A stretch of 64,000 nucleotides of DNA from an uncultured beta proteobacterium (GCA_903909815.1 CAIVXG010000217.1:62001-126000), one strand, 5' to 3'. Positions 8,256 through 19,463 are shown, counted from the first letter of the stretch. Notes: generated by a model from the sequence alone, not told the origin. Program-made: numbers and translations.

Positions 8256-11200
8256 TTACGTCGACAGCGGCTTGAGCAGTTCGGCCAGATCGCCCTCGGT
8301 GAACAGCGGCTTCTTGCGCGCGGCGGAGCCGCTGTACATGCTGTCTGCCAGCGCTGCCTTGCGCTCCTGCAGCGCCAGGATGCGCTCCTCTATCGTACCC
8401 TGCGCCACCAGCTTGACCACCCACACATTTTGCGTTTGACCGATACGGTGCGCGCGGTCCGTGGCCTGCGTTTCCACCGCCGGGTTCCACCAGGGGTCGT
8501 AATGGATCACGGTGTCGGCCTGGGGCAGGTTCAGGCCCACGCCGCCGGCCTTGAGGCTGATGAGAAACAGCGGCACTTCGCCGCTGGTGAAGCGTTCGAT
8601 CAGCGCATCGCGCTTCTGGCTTTGGCCCGTGAGCTTGATCCAGGAGATGTTGCGCTTTTTTAGTTCCACTTCGATCAGCGTGAGCATGCTGGTGAACTGC
8701 GAGAACAGCAGGATGCGCCGCCCCTCGGCCAACATCTCGGGCAGCAGTTCCATCAACTGCTCCAGCTTGGCCGAAGTCTTGACTTTTTTGGCCGCAGCCA
8801 GCGCCAGCAGCTGCGGGTCGCAGCAGACTTGGCGCAGCTTGAGCAGCGCGTCCAGAATCGTGATCTGCGACTTGGCCAGACCCTTGGAGCTGAGCGCTTC
8901 GCGCACGGTCTTCTCCATGCCTAAGCGAATGGTTTCATACAGGTCGGCCTGCTTGCCCGAGAGTTCGACGCGCATCACGGTCTCGATCTTGGGCGGCAAC
9001 TCGGACGCCACCAGTGCCTTGGTTCGGCGCAGCATGAAGGGCGTGATGCGCGCGCGCAATTGCTCCAGCCGTTGCGGGTCCCCGTGCTTTTCAATGGGGT
9101 TGCGAAACAGTTGCGTGAAACGCGCCTGGCTGCCCAGAAAACCCGGCATCAAAAAGTGGAACAGGCTCCAGATCTCACCCAGGTGGTTTTCCATGGGTGT
9201 ACCCGACAGGCACAGGCGGTGCCGCGTTTGCATCTGACCCACTACCTGCGCGGCGTGCGTGCTGGCGTTCTTGATGTTCTGCGCTTCGTCCAGCACCACC
9301 AGGTGCCAGTGTGCCTGCAGCCAACGCTCGCGGTCGCGCTGTAGCAGCGAATAGGGAGCGATCACAAGGTCAAATTCGTGCATGCTGGCGGCGACTTCGT
9401 GCCGATCCTTGCCGTGCAGCACCAGGGAGCGCAGCTGCGGACAAAAGCGCGCCGCTTCGCGCTGCCAGTTACCCATCAGGCTCACCGGGGCGATGATGAG
9501 CGCCGGCTGCGTTAGCCGACCCGCGTCCTTTTCCACCTGGATATGTGCCAGCGTCTGCAGTGTCTTGCCCAGTCCCATGTCGTCGGCCAGGATGCCGTCC
9601 AAGCCCGAGGCACGCAGGAACTGCAACCAGTTCAGTCCCTGCTGCTGGTAGGGCCGCAAGCTCGCCTGCACGCTGTCTGGGATTGGCACCTCGGGCAGTT
9701 CGGATTGGCCGCTGAGTTGGCGCACGACTTGGCGCAGCGCCTGCGCCCCCTGCCAGACCGCGCCCTCGCCCAGCGAGGCGGTGGCGCGCAAGGCGTCCAG
9801 ACGCGAGAGCTTGAGCGTGTCGCCGGAAAAGCTGTGCTCGCGTGCGCCCACCAGCTCCAGCAGCGCGGCCATCCAGGGCTTGAGCGCGTCGGTGGGCAGG
9901 CGGATAAAGCCCCCGTACTTGGCATCGCGCAGGTAGACGAAGGGCGCAATCTCGGGCAGGCCGGTCTCGGGACTGAGCGCACTGTGCGCCGCCTGTGCGA
10001 TCAGCTCTGGCAGCCAGGGCAGGATGTTGTGGCGCTCCCCGTTGATCTCCATACCCAACGATAGCTCAAACCAGGGTGAGCTGGCCTCGTCTTCGCCCTG
10101 CGGCTGCAGCTCCACCTGCAGCGTCTCGGCGCGCGCAATCCAGCCTCGGAGCGACGGGTCCAGCGTGAGCTCGAAGCCGGCGTCGCGCAGCACGCAAAAG
10201 TCGTTGTCCGCCCAATGCAGCCAGGGTTGTTGCGACTGATTTCCAGGAATCACAAACAGCCCCTGCTCGGCGGACTGAAGGCCAAAGTCGAACAGGCGAG
10301 TGATGGCGTCAAGCTCGGCCTCGGGGTCGCGCTGCAACAGCAGCCGACCGTTTGGCGAATCGATCAGCACGCTGGCACCCTGGCCCACCCACCAGCCGCG
10401 GTGACCAGCGTAGTCAAAGCGCAGCTGGGCCAGGATCAGACCCCGGTGCTGCACCTCATGCGCGCTCGACACTGACAGCTGCAGGCAGGGCTTGGGCGTG
10501 ACGCCCTGCAGCGTGGTGAGCGACTCCAGTACCGGCGGCAGCGGCAGCTGGCCCAGGCGCTGCATCAGTTCGACCTGGTGCTTCTTCAGGGCCGCAGGCG
10601 CCAGCACCGGGGCCTTGAGCAGAACATCTAGTTGCGCCACGGCCACGCCTTCAGACTGGACCGGACCGCACAGGCCTTGCGCTGTGTCCAGGTACAGCGG
10701 CGGATGGTTCAGGCAGAGCGTGGCCTGCCCCTGCGCCAGTCTGGCGCGCAGGACCCAGCCCGGCTCCAGACCGGTGGTACTCGCGACCTCTTGCCAGCCC
10801 CACTGTAGCGACTGTGGTTCGCCCCATCTCGTGAGCACACCCGGTCCCCCGTGCCCGTCATTGACAAACAGGCGACCGGTGCTGGCCGCCTGCTGCAGCG
10901 CGATCAGGCCCACCTGGCCTTCGAGCGCGACGCTGGCGCTGAACTGCGTGCTGAAGCGGTAGCTGTGGTGGTCCGGCATGGCGTGGATCAGCTGCAGCAC
11001 CTCCCGGTCGGCGGCGCTGGCGCGCTCGTAGATCGCCTGGCCTGGATAGGGCGGTGTCTTCAGCAGTTTGGGCTTGGCCCAGCCGCCGCTGAGCTTGGGA
11101 TAGGAGACGACGGCCGCCAGATGCAGCACCGGGCGCTGGGCCTGCGCGCCCAGCACGCTCAACAGATAAAGGAATTGCTCGGGTCGCTCGTGCCCATGGG

Positions 11201-11711
11201 GATGGCCCAGGTCCAAACCCCGGCCGGCTTTGTCCATCTGGGCCAGCCATTGCGTTAGCTGCGCTTCGGCTTCCAGCCGGAAGCGCTCCTGCGTTCGCTG
11301 CAATGCAGCCTGGCGCTCGGCTTCGATCTGCTCTGGGCTGCGCGGGACGAAGGGTGTGAGTGCGGCTTGCGAGCCCAGTATCTGCCGCCCCTGATAAGCG
11401 GCCTTGAGCATCAGCGCCACGCCATGCTTGCACTGGGTTTCCATGGGGCAGGTGCAGTCGCTGTCCCAGTAGTCGATGCGGCCGTCGGGCAGGATCGCGA
11501 TCTCGATCGACAGCTCGTACGGAATGCGGTGCCCGCCCTGCACGTCACCCTGTAGCAGCCAGTGATCGCCCATGGCTTCGATCTCCAGGCTCAGCACCTT
11601 CTGATCGATGTACAGCCCCATGCCGCGCCGGTAGGTGGCTTCGTCGCAGAGCTGCAGCAGCGAGCGCGGGTCGAACCACAGGCCGACGTTCAAGCGTTGC
11701 GAGGAATCCAC
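8256..11711 (-). CDS. SWIM zinc-finger / SNF2-family DEAD-like helicase
   Basis: SWIM CxCPx5CKH (CTCPMETQCKHGVA); helicase motifs DDMGLGKTLQTLAHI, DEAQ, LSGTPMEN, LISLKAGGVGLNLPQADTVIHYDPWWNPAVETQATDRAHRIGQ. GTG at 11711 or the 11774 ATG as start. Confidence 0.9.
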   Translation of the reverse strand: MDSSQRLNVGLWFDPRSLLQLCDEATYRRGMGLYIDQKVLSLEIEAMGDHWLLQGDVQGGHRIPYELSIEIAILPDGRIDYWDSDCTCPMETQCKHGVALMLKAAYQGRQILGSQAALTPFVPRSPEQIEAERQAALQRTQERFRLEAEAQLTQWLAQMDKAGRGLDLGHPHGHERPEQFLYLLSVLGAQAQRPVLHLAAVVSYPKLSGGWAKPKLLKTPPYPGQAIYERASAADREVLQLIHAMPDHHSYRFSTQFSASVALEGQVGLIALQQAASTGRLFVNDGHGGPGVLTRWGEPQSLQWGWQEVASTTGLEPGWVLRARLAQGQATLCLNHPPLYLDTAQGLCGPVQSEGVAVAQLDVLLKAPVLAPAALKKHQVELMQRLGQLPLPPVLESLTTLQGVTPKPCLQLSVSSAHEVQHRGLILAQLRFDYAGHRGWWVGQGASVLIDSPNGRLLLQRDPEAELDAITRLFDFGLQSAEQGLFVIPGNQSQQPWLHWADNDFCVLRDAGFELTLDPSLRGWIARAETLQVELQPQGEDEASSPWFELSLGMEINGERHNILPWLPELIAQAAHSALSPETGLPEIAPFVYLRDAKYGGFIRLPTDALKPWMAALLELVGAREHSFSGDTLKLSRLDALRATASLGEGAVWQGAQALRQVVRQLSGQSELPEVPIPDSVQASLRPYQQQGLNWLQFLRASGLDGILADDMGLGKTLQTLAHIQVEKDAGRLTQPALIIAPVSLMGNWQREAARFCPQLRSLVLHGKDRHEVAASMHEFDLVIAPYSLLQRDRERWLQAHWHLVVLDEAQNIKNASTHAAQVVGQMQTRHRLCLSGTPMENHLGEIWSLFHFLMPGFLGSQARFTQLFRNPIEKHGDPQRLEQLRARITPFMLRRTKALVASELPPKIETVMRVELSGKQADLYETIRLGMEKTVREALSSKGLAKSQITILDALLKLRQVCCDPQLLALAAAKKVKTSAKLEQLMELLPEMLAEGRRILLFSQFTSMLTLIEVELKKRNISWIKLTGQSQKRDALIERFTSGEVPLFLISLKAGGVGLNLPQADTVIHYDPWWNPAVETQATDRAHRIGQTQNVWVVKLVAQGTIEERILALQERKAALADSMYSGSAARKKPLFTEGDLAELLKPLST

Positions 11712-11748
11712 AGATGACCTGGGCTTTGAGCGTTCGCAGAACCGTCGA

Positions 11749-12747
11749 TCAGGCGATGGGGTTCCCCAGGGCATGCCCTGCCTGCTGATCCGCGTGGTAG
11801 CTCGACCGCACCATGGCGCCGACAGCCGCGTGCTTGAAGCCCATTTCGTAGGCGCGGGTCTCGAACATCTTGAAGGTATCGGGATGCACGTAGCGCTTCA
11901 CCGTGAGGTGCGAGGTGGATGGCGCCAGGTACTGGCCAAGGGTGAGCATGTCGATACCGTGTGCGCGCATGTCGGCCATCACTTGCAGAATCTCTTCGTC
12001 GGTCTCGCCCAGTCCCACCATGAGGCCGCTCTTGGTGGGGATGTGGGGGAACAGCGCCTTGAATTTTTTCAGCAGGTTCAGGCTGAAGGCATAGTCGGAG
12101 CCGGGTCGTGCTTCCTTGTACAGGCGCGGCGCGGTCTCCAGATTGTGGTTCATCACGTCGGGCGGCGCTGCTCTCAGAATCTCCAGCGCGCGCTCGTCGC
12201 GGCCGCGGAAATCGGGCACCAGGATCTCGATCTGCGTGGCGGGTGAAAGTTCGCGGATGCGCGTGATGCAGTCGACGAAATGCTGGGAGCCGCCGTCACG
12301 CAGGTCGTCTCGGTCCACACTGGTGATGACCACGTACTTCAGCTTGAGCGCGGCAATCGTCCTGGCCAAATTCGCGGGCTCATTCGCGTCCAGCGGATCG
12401 GGTCGGCCGTGGCCCACGTCGCAAAACGGGCAGCGCCTGGTGCACTTGTCGCCCATGATCATGAAGGTCGCCGTGCCCTTGCCAAAGCACTCGCCGATGT
12501 TGGGACACGAGGCTTCCTCGCACACCGTCACCAATTTGTTCTGGCGCAGTACGTCCTTGATTTCGTAAAAGCGCGTGCTCGGCGAACCCGCCTTGACGCG
12601 GATCCAGTCGGGCTTGCGCAGCACCTCGCCCGGAAGCACCTTGATCGGAATGCGCGACAGCTTGGCGGCGGCTTTTTGCTTGGCAGTGGCGTCGTAGTTG
12701 GCGACGGTTTGCGCTTCGCGCACGGTGTTGGGTTCAGTGGGTTTCAT
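11749..12747 (-). CDS. lipA: Lipoyl synthase
   Basis: Radical [13 protein letters not shown] plus second cysteine cluster [12 protein letters not shown]. Confidence 0.97.
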   Translation of the reverse strand: MKPTEPNTVREAQTVANYDATAKQKAAAKLSRIPIKVLPGEVLRKPDWIRVKAGSPSTRFYEIKDVLRQNKLVTVCEEASCPNIGECFGKGTATFMIMGDKCTRRCPFCDVGHGRPDPLDANEPANLARTIAALKLKYVVITSVDRDDLRDGGSQHFVDCITRIRELSPATQIEILVPDFRGRDERALEILRAAPPDVMNHNLETAPRLYKEARPGSDYAFSLNLLKKFKALFPHIPTKSGLMVGLGETDEEILQVMADMRAHGIDMLTLGQYLAPSTSHLTVKRYVHPDTFKMFETRAYEMGFKHAAVGAMVRSSYHADQQAGHALGNPIA

Positions 12748-13442
12748 GGCGCGAGGTAGATCAGTAGCTTTTGGCTCAGGCGCTCAGCGGCTTCCTGCCA
12801 GCTGACCGAAACGCCGATTGTAGAAAGGTCGACCGAGCGCAAGCCCTGGTAGCCGCAAGGGTTGATGCGCGAATAGGGTTCCAGCTCCATGGCCACGTTC
12901 AGCGCGAGACCGTGATAAGTGCAGTGCCGGCTGACCTTGATGCCCAAGGCCGCGATCTTGCCCAGACCGGTGAAATCGGGGTGGGCGGAATTGGGGTCGG
13001 ATCCGGCCGCGTTCGGCCGTTGCGGCAGCAGCGCGTGCGAGCCCGGATCGTCCAGGCGCACATAGATGCCGGGTGCACCGGCGACGCGGTGGCCGGTGAC
13101 ATTGAACTGATCCAGCGTGCGGATCACCGCCTCCTCCAGTCGGTAGACAAATTCCTTCACGTAGTAGCCGGCGCGCTGCATGTCGATCAGCGGATAGGCC
13201 ACCACCTGGCCTGGCCCATGGTATGTCACCTGGCCGCCGCGGTTGCTCTGCACTACGGGGATGTCGCCGGGCAGCAGCAGGTGCGCGGCCTTGCCCGCCA
13301 GCCCTTGCGTGAACACCGGCGGATGCTCGCAGAGCCAGAGTTGGTCTTGGGTCTCGGCCGTGCGCGCGGCGGTGAATTCCTGCATCGCGCAAGCAGTGGG
13401 CAAGTAGTCCACCCGACCCAGGCGATGCAGCGCGATCTCCAT
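12744..13442 (-). CDS. lipB: Octanoyltransferase
   Basis: [29 protein letters not shown] motifs; 4-nt overlap with lipA. Confidence 0.95.
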   Translation of the reverse strand: MEIALHRLGRVDYLPTACAMQEFTAARTAETQDQLWLCEHPPVFTQGLAGKAAHLLLPGDIPVVQSNRGGQVTYHGPGQVVAYPLIDMQRAGYYVKEFVYRLEEAVIRTLDQFNVTGHRVAGAPGIYVRLDDPGSHALLPQRPNAAGSDPNSAHPDFTGLGKIAALGIKVSRHCTYHGLALNVAMELEPYSRINPCGYQGLRSVDLSTIGVSVSWQEAAERLSQKLLIYLAP

Positions 13443-13447
13443 GGCAG

Positions 13448-13735
13448 CTACAGGACGACCTTCACCATCGGGTGCGTGGACAGCGTGCGATACAGCTCGT
13501 CGAGCTGCTCGCGGCTGGTGGCGGTGATGGTGATGGTGACGCCCAGGTACTTGCCGCCCTTGCTTTCGCGCAGCTCGATCCCGGCGGGGTCAAAGGTGGG
13601 GTCAAACTGGTGCGCAATGTGCGTGACTGCCGCCACCATGCCCTCCATCTTCAGTCCCATGACCTTGATCGGGAACTGCGATGGGTACTGGATCAGGGAT
13701 TCCTGTGGCGTGTCGGTTGATTTGCCAGTCGTCAT
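13448..13735 (-). CDS. DUF493 (YbeD-like) family protein
   Basis: [16 protein letters not shown] ... [34 protein letters not shown]; upstream of lipB. Start ATG 13735 (ORF track 13759). Confidence 0.88.
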   Translation of the reverse strand: MTTGKSTDTPQESLIQYPSQFPIKVMGLKMEGMVAAVTHIAHQFDPTFDPAGIELRESKGGKYLGVTITITATSREQLDELYRTLSTHPMVKVVL

Positions 13736-13817
13736 TGCGAGCCTCGCGAGGCAATCCATGCCGTCTTTTGCGGTCCGCCACCATGAAGTGCCGCGTCGCT
13801 AGGCTCCTCGCAATGAC
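13731..13817. repeat. 87-bp inverted-repeat element with terminal GTCATTGCGAG (MITE/REP-like)
   Basis: Left end GTCATTGCGAGcctcgcgaggcaatccatg; right end reverse complement GTCATTGCGAGgagcctagcgacgcggcacttcatgg: 11-bp perfect terminal inverted repeat plus weaker internal similarity. Confidence 0.8.
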
Positions 13818-13859
13818 AGCTGGCAAGCGGCAGGTCGCTATGACAAAGGCGCGTCTGCA

Positions 13860-14765
13860 TCAGGATCTGGCCTTGGCCGCCTGATACCCCGCCAGCAGCC
13901 TGGCGTAAACAGGACCGGGCGCGCCCAGTCCCACCGGCTTGCCGTCCAGTGTGGTCACGGCCAGCACTTCCTTGGTGGCGGAAGACAGCAGCAGTTCGTC
14001 TGCATCCAGCACCTCGGCACGGCTGATGCGCCGCAGCTCGAAGGGAATGCCGGCTTCGCGGCAGATTTCCTCGATCAGGCCATAACGGATGCCTTCGAGC
14101 ACGAGGTTGTCCTTGGGTGTTCCAAGAAGTTTTCCGCCTTTGACCACCCAGACGTTGCTGGCCGCGGCCTCGCTCAGAAAATCGTGCCGGAACATCACGG
14201 TTTCCAGTGTGTCGGCGTCAAAGCTGAGCTGGCGCGCAAACACCGCACCTAACAGACTGGTCGCCTTGATGTGTGCCTTTTCCCAGCGGAAGTCGTCGGC
14301 CGTGATGCAGGCCACGCCCTTCTCGCGTTGCTCGGGCGTGGGCGGCTTCATGCTGCTGGTCATGACGAACACCGTGGGTGCGATGTCCTTGGGCATGACG
14401 TGGTCGCGCATGGCCACGCCGCGCGTCACCTGGATGTACACCAGCTGATCGGTCTGCGTGGCCGGTAGGTTGAGGGTCTGCGCGTAACGCGAAATCAGCT
14501 GCAACGCCACCTCGCGCCACTGTTCGTGGGTCAAGGGGTTAGGCATGCGCAACTCGCCCAGGGAACGATCCAGGCGCGCCATGTGCTGCGCAAAGCGGAA
14601 CGGCTTTCCCGCGTACACCGGCACCACTTCGTATACCCCGTCGCCGAAGATGAAGCCGCGGTCCATGACGCTGACTTTGGCGTCGCGCAGCGCCGTGTAT
14701 TCGCCGTTGAGGAAGCAGGGAGTTGTGGGTAGCGCGTCGGCGCTGGAAAAGCTTGGTGTTGTCAT
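13860..14765 (-). CDS. dat: D-amino acid aminotransferase (PLP class IV)
   Basis: VSVMDRGFIFGDGVYEVVPVYAGKPFRFAQHMARLDRSL and class IV PLP aminotransferase pattern; start at internal Met (MTTPSFSS). Confidence 0.85.
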   Translation of the reverse strand: MTTPSFSSADALPTTPCFLNGEYTALRDAKVSVMDRGFIFGDGVYEVVPVYAGKPFRFAQHMARLDRSLGELRMPNPLTHEQWREVALQLISRYAQTLNLPATQTDQLVYIQVTRGVAMRDHVMPKDIAPTVFVMTSSMKPPTPEQREKGVACITADDFRWEKAHIKATSLLGAVFARQLSFDADTLETVMFRHDFLSEAAASNVWVVKGGKLLGTPKDNLVLEGIRYGLIEEICREAGIPFELRRISRAEVLDADELLLSSATKEVLAVTTLDGKPVGLGAPGPVYARLLAGYQAAKARS

Positions 14766-14790
14766 AGGAAGCGTATTTGAGTTGGAAAAA

Positions 14791-15390
14791 TCAACGAAGT
14801 TGCAGTGCATAGTCCTTGAAGCCGCGCAGCAACATCTCCACCGACACGGCCACCAGGATCAGCCCCATGAGGCGCTCGACCGCCACCACAAAGCGCTCGC
14901 CCAGCACGCGTTGAATGCGCTCGGCCAGCACCAGCACCACGGCGCAAACCAGCATGGTGACGCACAGCGCGCCCACCCATTCCAGACGCCGATCCGGCGC
15001 CTGCGACACCAGCAGCAGCACTGTGGCCAACGCCGACGGACCGGCCAGCGCCGGCACGGCCAGAGGCACGATCAAGGGCTCTCCGACTTCAGCCGGCGCA
15101 TCGGTGGCAGGCGGCGGAAAGATCATGCGCAGCGCTATCAGGAACAGGATCACGCCGCCAGCCAGTTGCAGTGCCAACTGGCTCAGATTCATGACGCGCA
15201 GAAAGCCCTCGCCCATGAACATGAAGGCCAGCAGCAGCACGAAGGCGATCAGCACTTCGCGCAGGATCACCCTGGGACGGCGTTGCGGTGGCACATTGCG
15301 CAAGGCGTTGGCGAAGATCGGGATGTTGCCAAACGGGTCGGTGATGAGCACCAACAAGATCGTGGCAGAAACAAAACTGTAGTTCATCAT
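14791..15390 (-). CDS. MarC family inner membrane protein
   Basis: Polytopic, ATILLVLITDPFGNIPIFANALRNVP, PSALATVLLL; MarC/UPF0056 pattern. Confidence 0.88.
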   Translation of the reverse strand: MMNYSFVSATILLVLITDPFGNIPIFANALRNVPPQRRPRVILREVLIAFVLLLAFMFMGEGFLRVMNLSQLALQLAGGVILFLIALRMIFPPPATDAPAEVGEPLIVPLAVPALAGPSALATVLLLVSQAPDRRLEWVGALCVTMLVCAVVLVLAERIQRVLGERFVVAVERLMGLILVAVSVEMLLRGFKDYALQLR

Positions 15391-15417
15391 GCGCTGTTGT
15401 TGGCTTGCATTGTCGCG

Positions 15418-16281
15418 CTACTTGAAGATCACGGTTTTGTGGCCATTGATCAATACGCGGTGTTCGCTGTGCCACTTCACGGCGCGCGCCAGCACCTGAC
15501 TTTCGGTGTCGCGCCCCTGAGCGGTCAGGTCTTCCACTGTCTTGCTGTGGTCCACGCGTGCCACGTCCTGCTCGATGATCGGACCCTCGTCCAGGTCGGC
15601 CGTGACGTAGTGGGCAGTAGCGCCTATGAGTTTGACGCCACGCTCGTGCGCCTGGTAGTAGGGCTTGGCGCCCTTGAAACTGGGCAAGAAGGAGTGGTGG
15701 ATGTTGATGGCGCGCCCGGTCAATTTCTGGCACATGGCGTTGCTCAAGACCTGCATGTAGCGCGCCAGCACCACCAGTTCGGCGCCTTCGCTTTGGATGA
15801 TTTCAAACTGCTTCGCTTCGGCCTGCGCCTTGGTGGCAGCACTCACCGGGATGTGGTGAAACGGCACGTTGTAGCTGGCCGCCAACTGGTAGAACTCGCG
15901 ATGATTAGAAATGATGGCGCGTATGTCCAGTGGCAACAGGCCCGACTTCCAGCGAAACAGCAGGTCATTCAGGCAGTGGCCTTCCTTGCTCACCAGCAGC
16001 ACGGTGCGCATCGGCTCCGATGTGGCGTGCAGCGCCCAGACCATGGACAGCGCCTGTGCAAAAGACCGGAGTTGGGTGCGAAGTTCCTCGTGGCTCAGTT
16101 GTTTGCAGGCAAAGCGCACCCGCATGAAGAACAGACCCGTGTCGTGATCGTTGTACTGCGCGGCTTCCTCGATATTGCCTGCGCGCTCCAGCAAAAAACC
16201 GGAGACACTGTGCACCAGGCCCAGGCGGTCTGGACAGGACAGGGTGAGGATGTAGACGTGGTTCGTGGGCTCTTGTTTCAT
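15418..16281 (-). CDS. purU: Formyltetrahydrofolate deformylase
   Basis: N-terminal ACT region CPDRLGLVHSVSGFL, C-terminal formyltransferase INIHHSFLPSFKGAKPY. Confidence 0.95.
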   Translation of the reverse strand: MKQEPTNHVYILTLSCPDRLGLVHSVSGFLLERAGNIEEAAQYNDHDTGLFFMRVRFACKQLSHEELRTQLRSFAQALSMVWALHATSEPMRTVLLVSKEGHCLNDLLFRWKSGLLPLDIRAIISNHREFYQLAASYNVPFHHIPVSAATKAQAEAKQFEIIQSEGAELVVLARYMQVLSNAMCQKLTGRAINIHHSFLPSFKGAKPYYQAHERGVKLIGATAHYVTADLDEGPIIEQDVARVDHSKTVEDLTAQGRDTESQVLARAVKWHSEHRVLINGHKTVIFK

Positions 16282-16490
16282 AGCCCCGGATTGTCGCAGG
16301 GCCGGGGCGGTCGCCCGCTATGGGGTCTTGGCTTGGAAGACGCAGTCCCGAAAGGGTCTTGCAGCGCGGCTCGTCAAAGTCCGGATTCAAAGCGCATTAT
16401 GACCCAGAGCCAGGGCAAATAAAGTTTGCTTTTAGGCGCCATCGAAGGCATAGTGAAACCGTCACTCAACCCGTAAACAGGAGGCTATTT

Positions 16491-16820
16491 ATGAACCTGA
16501 CGATCAGCGGTCAACATCTCGAAGTCACCCCCGCCATGCGCAGTTATGTAACGACCAAGCTTGATCGAGTCATACGCCACTTTGACCAGGTCGTGGATGT
16601 CAAAGTGCGACTGACAGTGGACAACCAGAAGGAGAAAGAGCGCCGTCAGCGCGCGGAATGCAATATCCATGTCAAAGGCAATGATTTGTTTGCCGAAAGC
16701 TCCCACGAAGACCTGTATGCCGCAGTGGACGACCTGGTGGACAAACTGGACCGTCAGGTCGTCAGCCACAAGGAACGCCGCCAGGACCACCATCACGAAA
16801 CGCCCAAGCGGCTGATGTAA
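16491..16820 (+). CDS. hpf: Ribosome hibernation-promoting factor (HPF/RaiA family, short form)
   Basis: [38 protein letters not shown] Shine-Dalgarno just upstream; followed by ptsN. Confidence 0.93.
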   Translation: MNLTISGQHLEVTPAMRSYVTTKLDRVIRHFDQVVDVKVRLTVDNQKEKERRQRAECNIHVKGNDLFAESSHEDLYAAVDDLVDKLDRQVVSHKERRQDHHHETPKRLM

Positions 16821-16840
16821 TCTGCGGTTCCGCAAGCCAG

Positions 16841-16867
16841 GCCGCCCCGAATATTGGGCGGCTTTTT
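16841..16867 (+). terminator. Rho-independent terminator downstream of hpf
   Basis: GCCGCCC-cgaatatt-GGGCGGC-TTTTT. Confidence 0.8.
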
Positions 16868-16947
16868 GTTGTCAAAAATCGCCGGGCTGCGGCGAATTTC
16901 GCGATCCGGTTGCGGCGCACTCCAGCAGGTGCATAATCGGCCCGACC

Positions 16948-17415
16948 ATGAACCGACTCGCCACCATTCTGCCTCCCGCCCAAGTCCTGGTACACGTTGA
17001 CGTGACCAGCAAAAAGCGCGCTTTTGAGGAGGTGGGCCTGCTGTTTGAAAACCTGCACGGCCTGAGTCGCACGCTGATAACCGACTCGCTGTTTGCGCGC
17101 GAGCGCCTGGGCTCTACCGGTCTGGGTCACGGCGTGGCGATTCCGCATGGTCGCATCAAGGGCTTGAAGTCGCCCATGGCGGCGGTATTCCAGTTGGCCC
17201 AGCCGATCGGGTTTGAAGCCCCTGACGAGCAAGCCGTGAGCCTGTTGATATTCCTTCTCGTGCCCGAAGCTGCGACGCAAAGGCACCTGGAAATCCTGTC
17301 CGAGATTGCTGAATTATTGAGCGACGCCGCGCTGCGGGAAAAGATCAAGGCCTGCGGCGATGCCGTTGTTTTGCACGACCTGATTGCCAACTGGCGCGCC
17401 ACTCAGGTGGCGTGA
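16948..17415 (+). CDS. ptsN: PTS IIA-like nitrogen regulatory protein
   Basis: [22 protein letters not shown] active-site motif. Confidence 0.95.
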   Translation: MNRLATILPPAQVLVHVDVTSKKRAFEEVGLLFENLHGLSRTLITDSLFARERLGSTGLGHGVAIPHGRIKGLKSPMAAVFQLAQPIGFEAPDEQAVSLLIFLLVPEAATQRHLEILSEIAELLSDAALREKIKACGDAVVLHDLIANWRATQVA

Positions 17416-17437
17416 CGCAGTTTTCTCCCGAGCGCAA

Positions 17438-18388
17438 GTGAAGCCCACCGTTGTCAGTGCTGACGCCCTGTTTGAAGAATTTCGCGCTTCACTGAAGTGG
17501 GAGTGGGTGGCCGGATTGGGCGCATCCGAACGCCGCTTTGACGAAGTTGCAGTCCAGGCCGCACGCTCTGGTGCCGACCTGGTGGGCTATCTGAACTACA
17601 TCCACCCCTATCGCGTGCAAATCCTGGGCGAGCGCGAAGTCGCCTACCTGACCAATGCCACCCCCGAAGACTGCGCCCGCCGCATCACCCGCATCATCGC
17701 GCTGGTTCCGCCCGTGCTCATTCTGGCCGAGGGCCAGGTTGCGCCGCAAGGCCTGCTGTCGATGTGCGAGCAGGCGCAGATTCCGATGTTTGCCACAAGG
17801 GAGTCTCCTGCCTTCGTGATCGACGTGCTGCGCGCTTATCTGTCCAAGCACTTTGCCGACCGCATTGCCATGCACGGGGTGTTCATGGACATTCTGGGTC
17901 TGGGCGTGATGATCACCGGTGAGTCGGGCCTGGGCAAGAGCGAACTTGGACTGGAGCTGATTTCGCGTGGCAACGGACTGGTGGCCGATGATTCGGTCGA
18001 CCTGTACCGCATCAATCAGACCACGATCGAAGGCCGTTGTCCGGAGTTGCTGCAAAACCTGCTGGAAGTGCGCGGCATCGGCCTGCTGGACATTCGCGCC
18101 ATCTTCGGCGAGACCGCTGTGCGGCGCAAGATGCGGCTCAAAATGATCGTGCATCTGGTACGGCGCGAAACCATGGAGCGCGAATACGAGCGCATTCCCT
18201 ACGAGCCGCTGACCCAGGACGTGCTGGGCGTGCCCGTGCGCAAGGTGGTGATCCAGGTGGTGGCCGGGCGCAATATCGCGGTGCTGGTGGAGGCGGCGGT
18301 GCGCAACACCATCTTGCAGTTGCGCGGCATCGACACCTACCAGGACTTCGTTGAGCGCCACCGCCTGGCGATGAACACCGGCAGTTAA
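17438..18388 (+). CDS. hprK: HPr kinase/phosphorylase
   Basis: Walker [44 protein letters not shown] start proposed; ORF track start 17384 overlaps ptsN. Confidence 0.95.
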   Translation: MKPTVVSADALFEEFRASLKWEWVAGLGASERRFDEVAVQAARSGADLVGYLNYIHPYRVQILGEREVAYLTNATPEDCARRITRIIALVPPVLILAEGQVAPQGLLSMCEQAQIPMFATRESPAFVIDVLRAYLSKHFADRIAMHGVFMDILGLGVMITGESGLGKSELGLELISRGNGLVADDSVDLYRINQTTIEGRCPELLQNLLEVRGIGLLDIRAIFGETAVRRKMRLKMIVHLVRRETMEREYERIPYEPLTQDVLGVPVRKVVIQVVAGRNIAVLVEAAVRNTILQLRGIDTYQDFVERHRLAMNTGS

Positions 18389-18828
18389 GCGTGTCCAGTT
18401 GCCTGCGGGCGGTGCGGGCAGGCGGTCTTGTGACAGTGCACGTAAAGACTCAGTGCGTGATCCACGATCTCGAACCCCTTGGTGCGCGCCACTGCGTGCT
18501 GGCGCTGCTCGATCTGTGCGTCCACGAACTCCTCGACCCGACCGCAGTCCAGGCACACCAAATGGTCGTGGTGCTCTCCTTCGTTGAGCTCGTACACCGC
18601 CTTGTCGCTCTCGAAGTGGCCGCGCGTGAGCAACCCCGCCTGCTCGAACTGCCCGAGCACCCGGTACACGGTGGCCAGGCCGATGTCGCTGTGTTCCTGC
18701 ATCAGTACCCGAAACACATCCTCCGCCGTCATATGGCGGCGCTCACCCTTTTGAAATATCTCGAGGATTTTGAGGCGCGGCCCCGTGGCCTTGAGACCGG
18801 TGCTTCTAAGTTCGTTGAGTGTGTTCAT
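18385..18828 (-). CDS. fur: Ferric uptake regulator
   Basis: [46 protein letters not shown]. Confidence 0.95.
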   Translation of the reverse strand: MNTLNELRSTGLKATGPRLKILEIFQKGERRHMTAEDVFRVLMQEHSDIGLATVYRVLGQFEQAGLLTRGHFESDKAVYELNEGEHHDHLVCLDCGRVEEFVDAQIEQRQHAVARTKGFEIVDHALSLYVHCHKTACPHRPQATGHA

Positions 18829-18923
18829 CGTGTGCGGCGCCGCCGGTAGGCGCGTTCACGCCACCTCTGTCGGACTTGGGGCTCAAGGCTACAATGGCCG
18901 ATCATATAGCTACCGGTCTTACC

Positions 18924-19463
18924 ATGCCCGCTCTTGTCTCCAGCCGCGTCCCGTTGGTTTTGGCTCTTGTTGCTGCCGTATCCGGCTGCGGCAGTTTCAA
19001 CTATGCCAGCGTACGGGTCGCCGAAGTCATCACGCCCTACAAGGTGGAAGTGGTGCAGGGCAATTTCGTTGCGAGCGAACAAGTGCAACTGCTCAAGGCC
19101 GGTATGACACGGGCCCAGGTGCGTGATCTGCTCGGCACCCCCATGGTGGCGGACGCTTTTCACGGTGACCGTTGGGACTATGCCTTCAGTCTGAGGCGCA
19201 AGGGCGTGCTGACGCAATCGCGTCGGCTCACGGTATTCTTCAAGGCTGACGTGATGGACCGCTTTGAAAGCGACCCCATGCCCACGGAAGCCGAGTTCGT
19301 CGCCAGCCTGGACACCGTGCGCAGGGATCTGGTTGTGCCCCTGCTGGAAGCGGCGCCGGAAAGCCTGAAGGGTTTTGCGGATCCGGTAGAGGTCAAGCCG
19401 GCAACGCCAGAACTTCCACCCCTACCCGTCAGCTATCCGCCCCTGGAAGGCCCTGCGCGCTGA
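18924..19463 (+). CDS. bamE: Outer membrane assembly lipoprotein BamE (SmpA/OmlA)
   Basis: Signal peptide with SGC lipobox, [19 protein letters not shown]; divergent from fur. Confidence 0.9.
   Translation: MPALVSSRVPLVLALVAAVSGCGSFNYASVRVAEVITPYKVEVVQGNFVASEQVQLLKAGMTRAQVRDLLGTPMVADAFHGDRWDYAFSLRRKGVLTQSRRLTVFFKADVMDRFESDPMPTEAEFVASLDTVRRDLVVPLLEAAPESLKGFADPVEVKPATPELPPLPVSYPPLEGPAR

Noticed and set aside
14545-16422. 625-aa plus-strand ORF
   Set aside because: Crosses dat, marC and purU on the opposite strand; each of those has strong family motifs.
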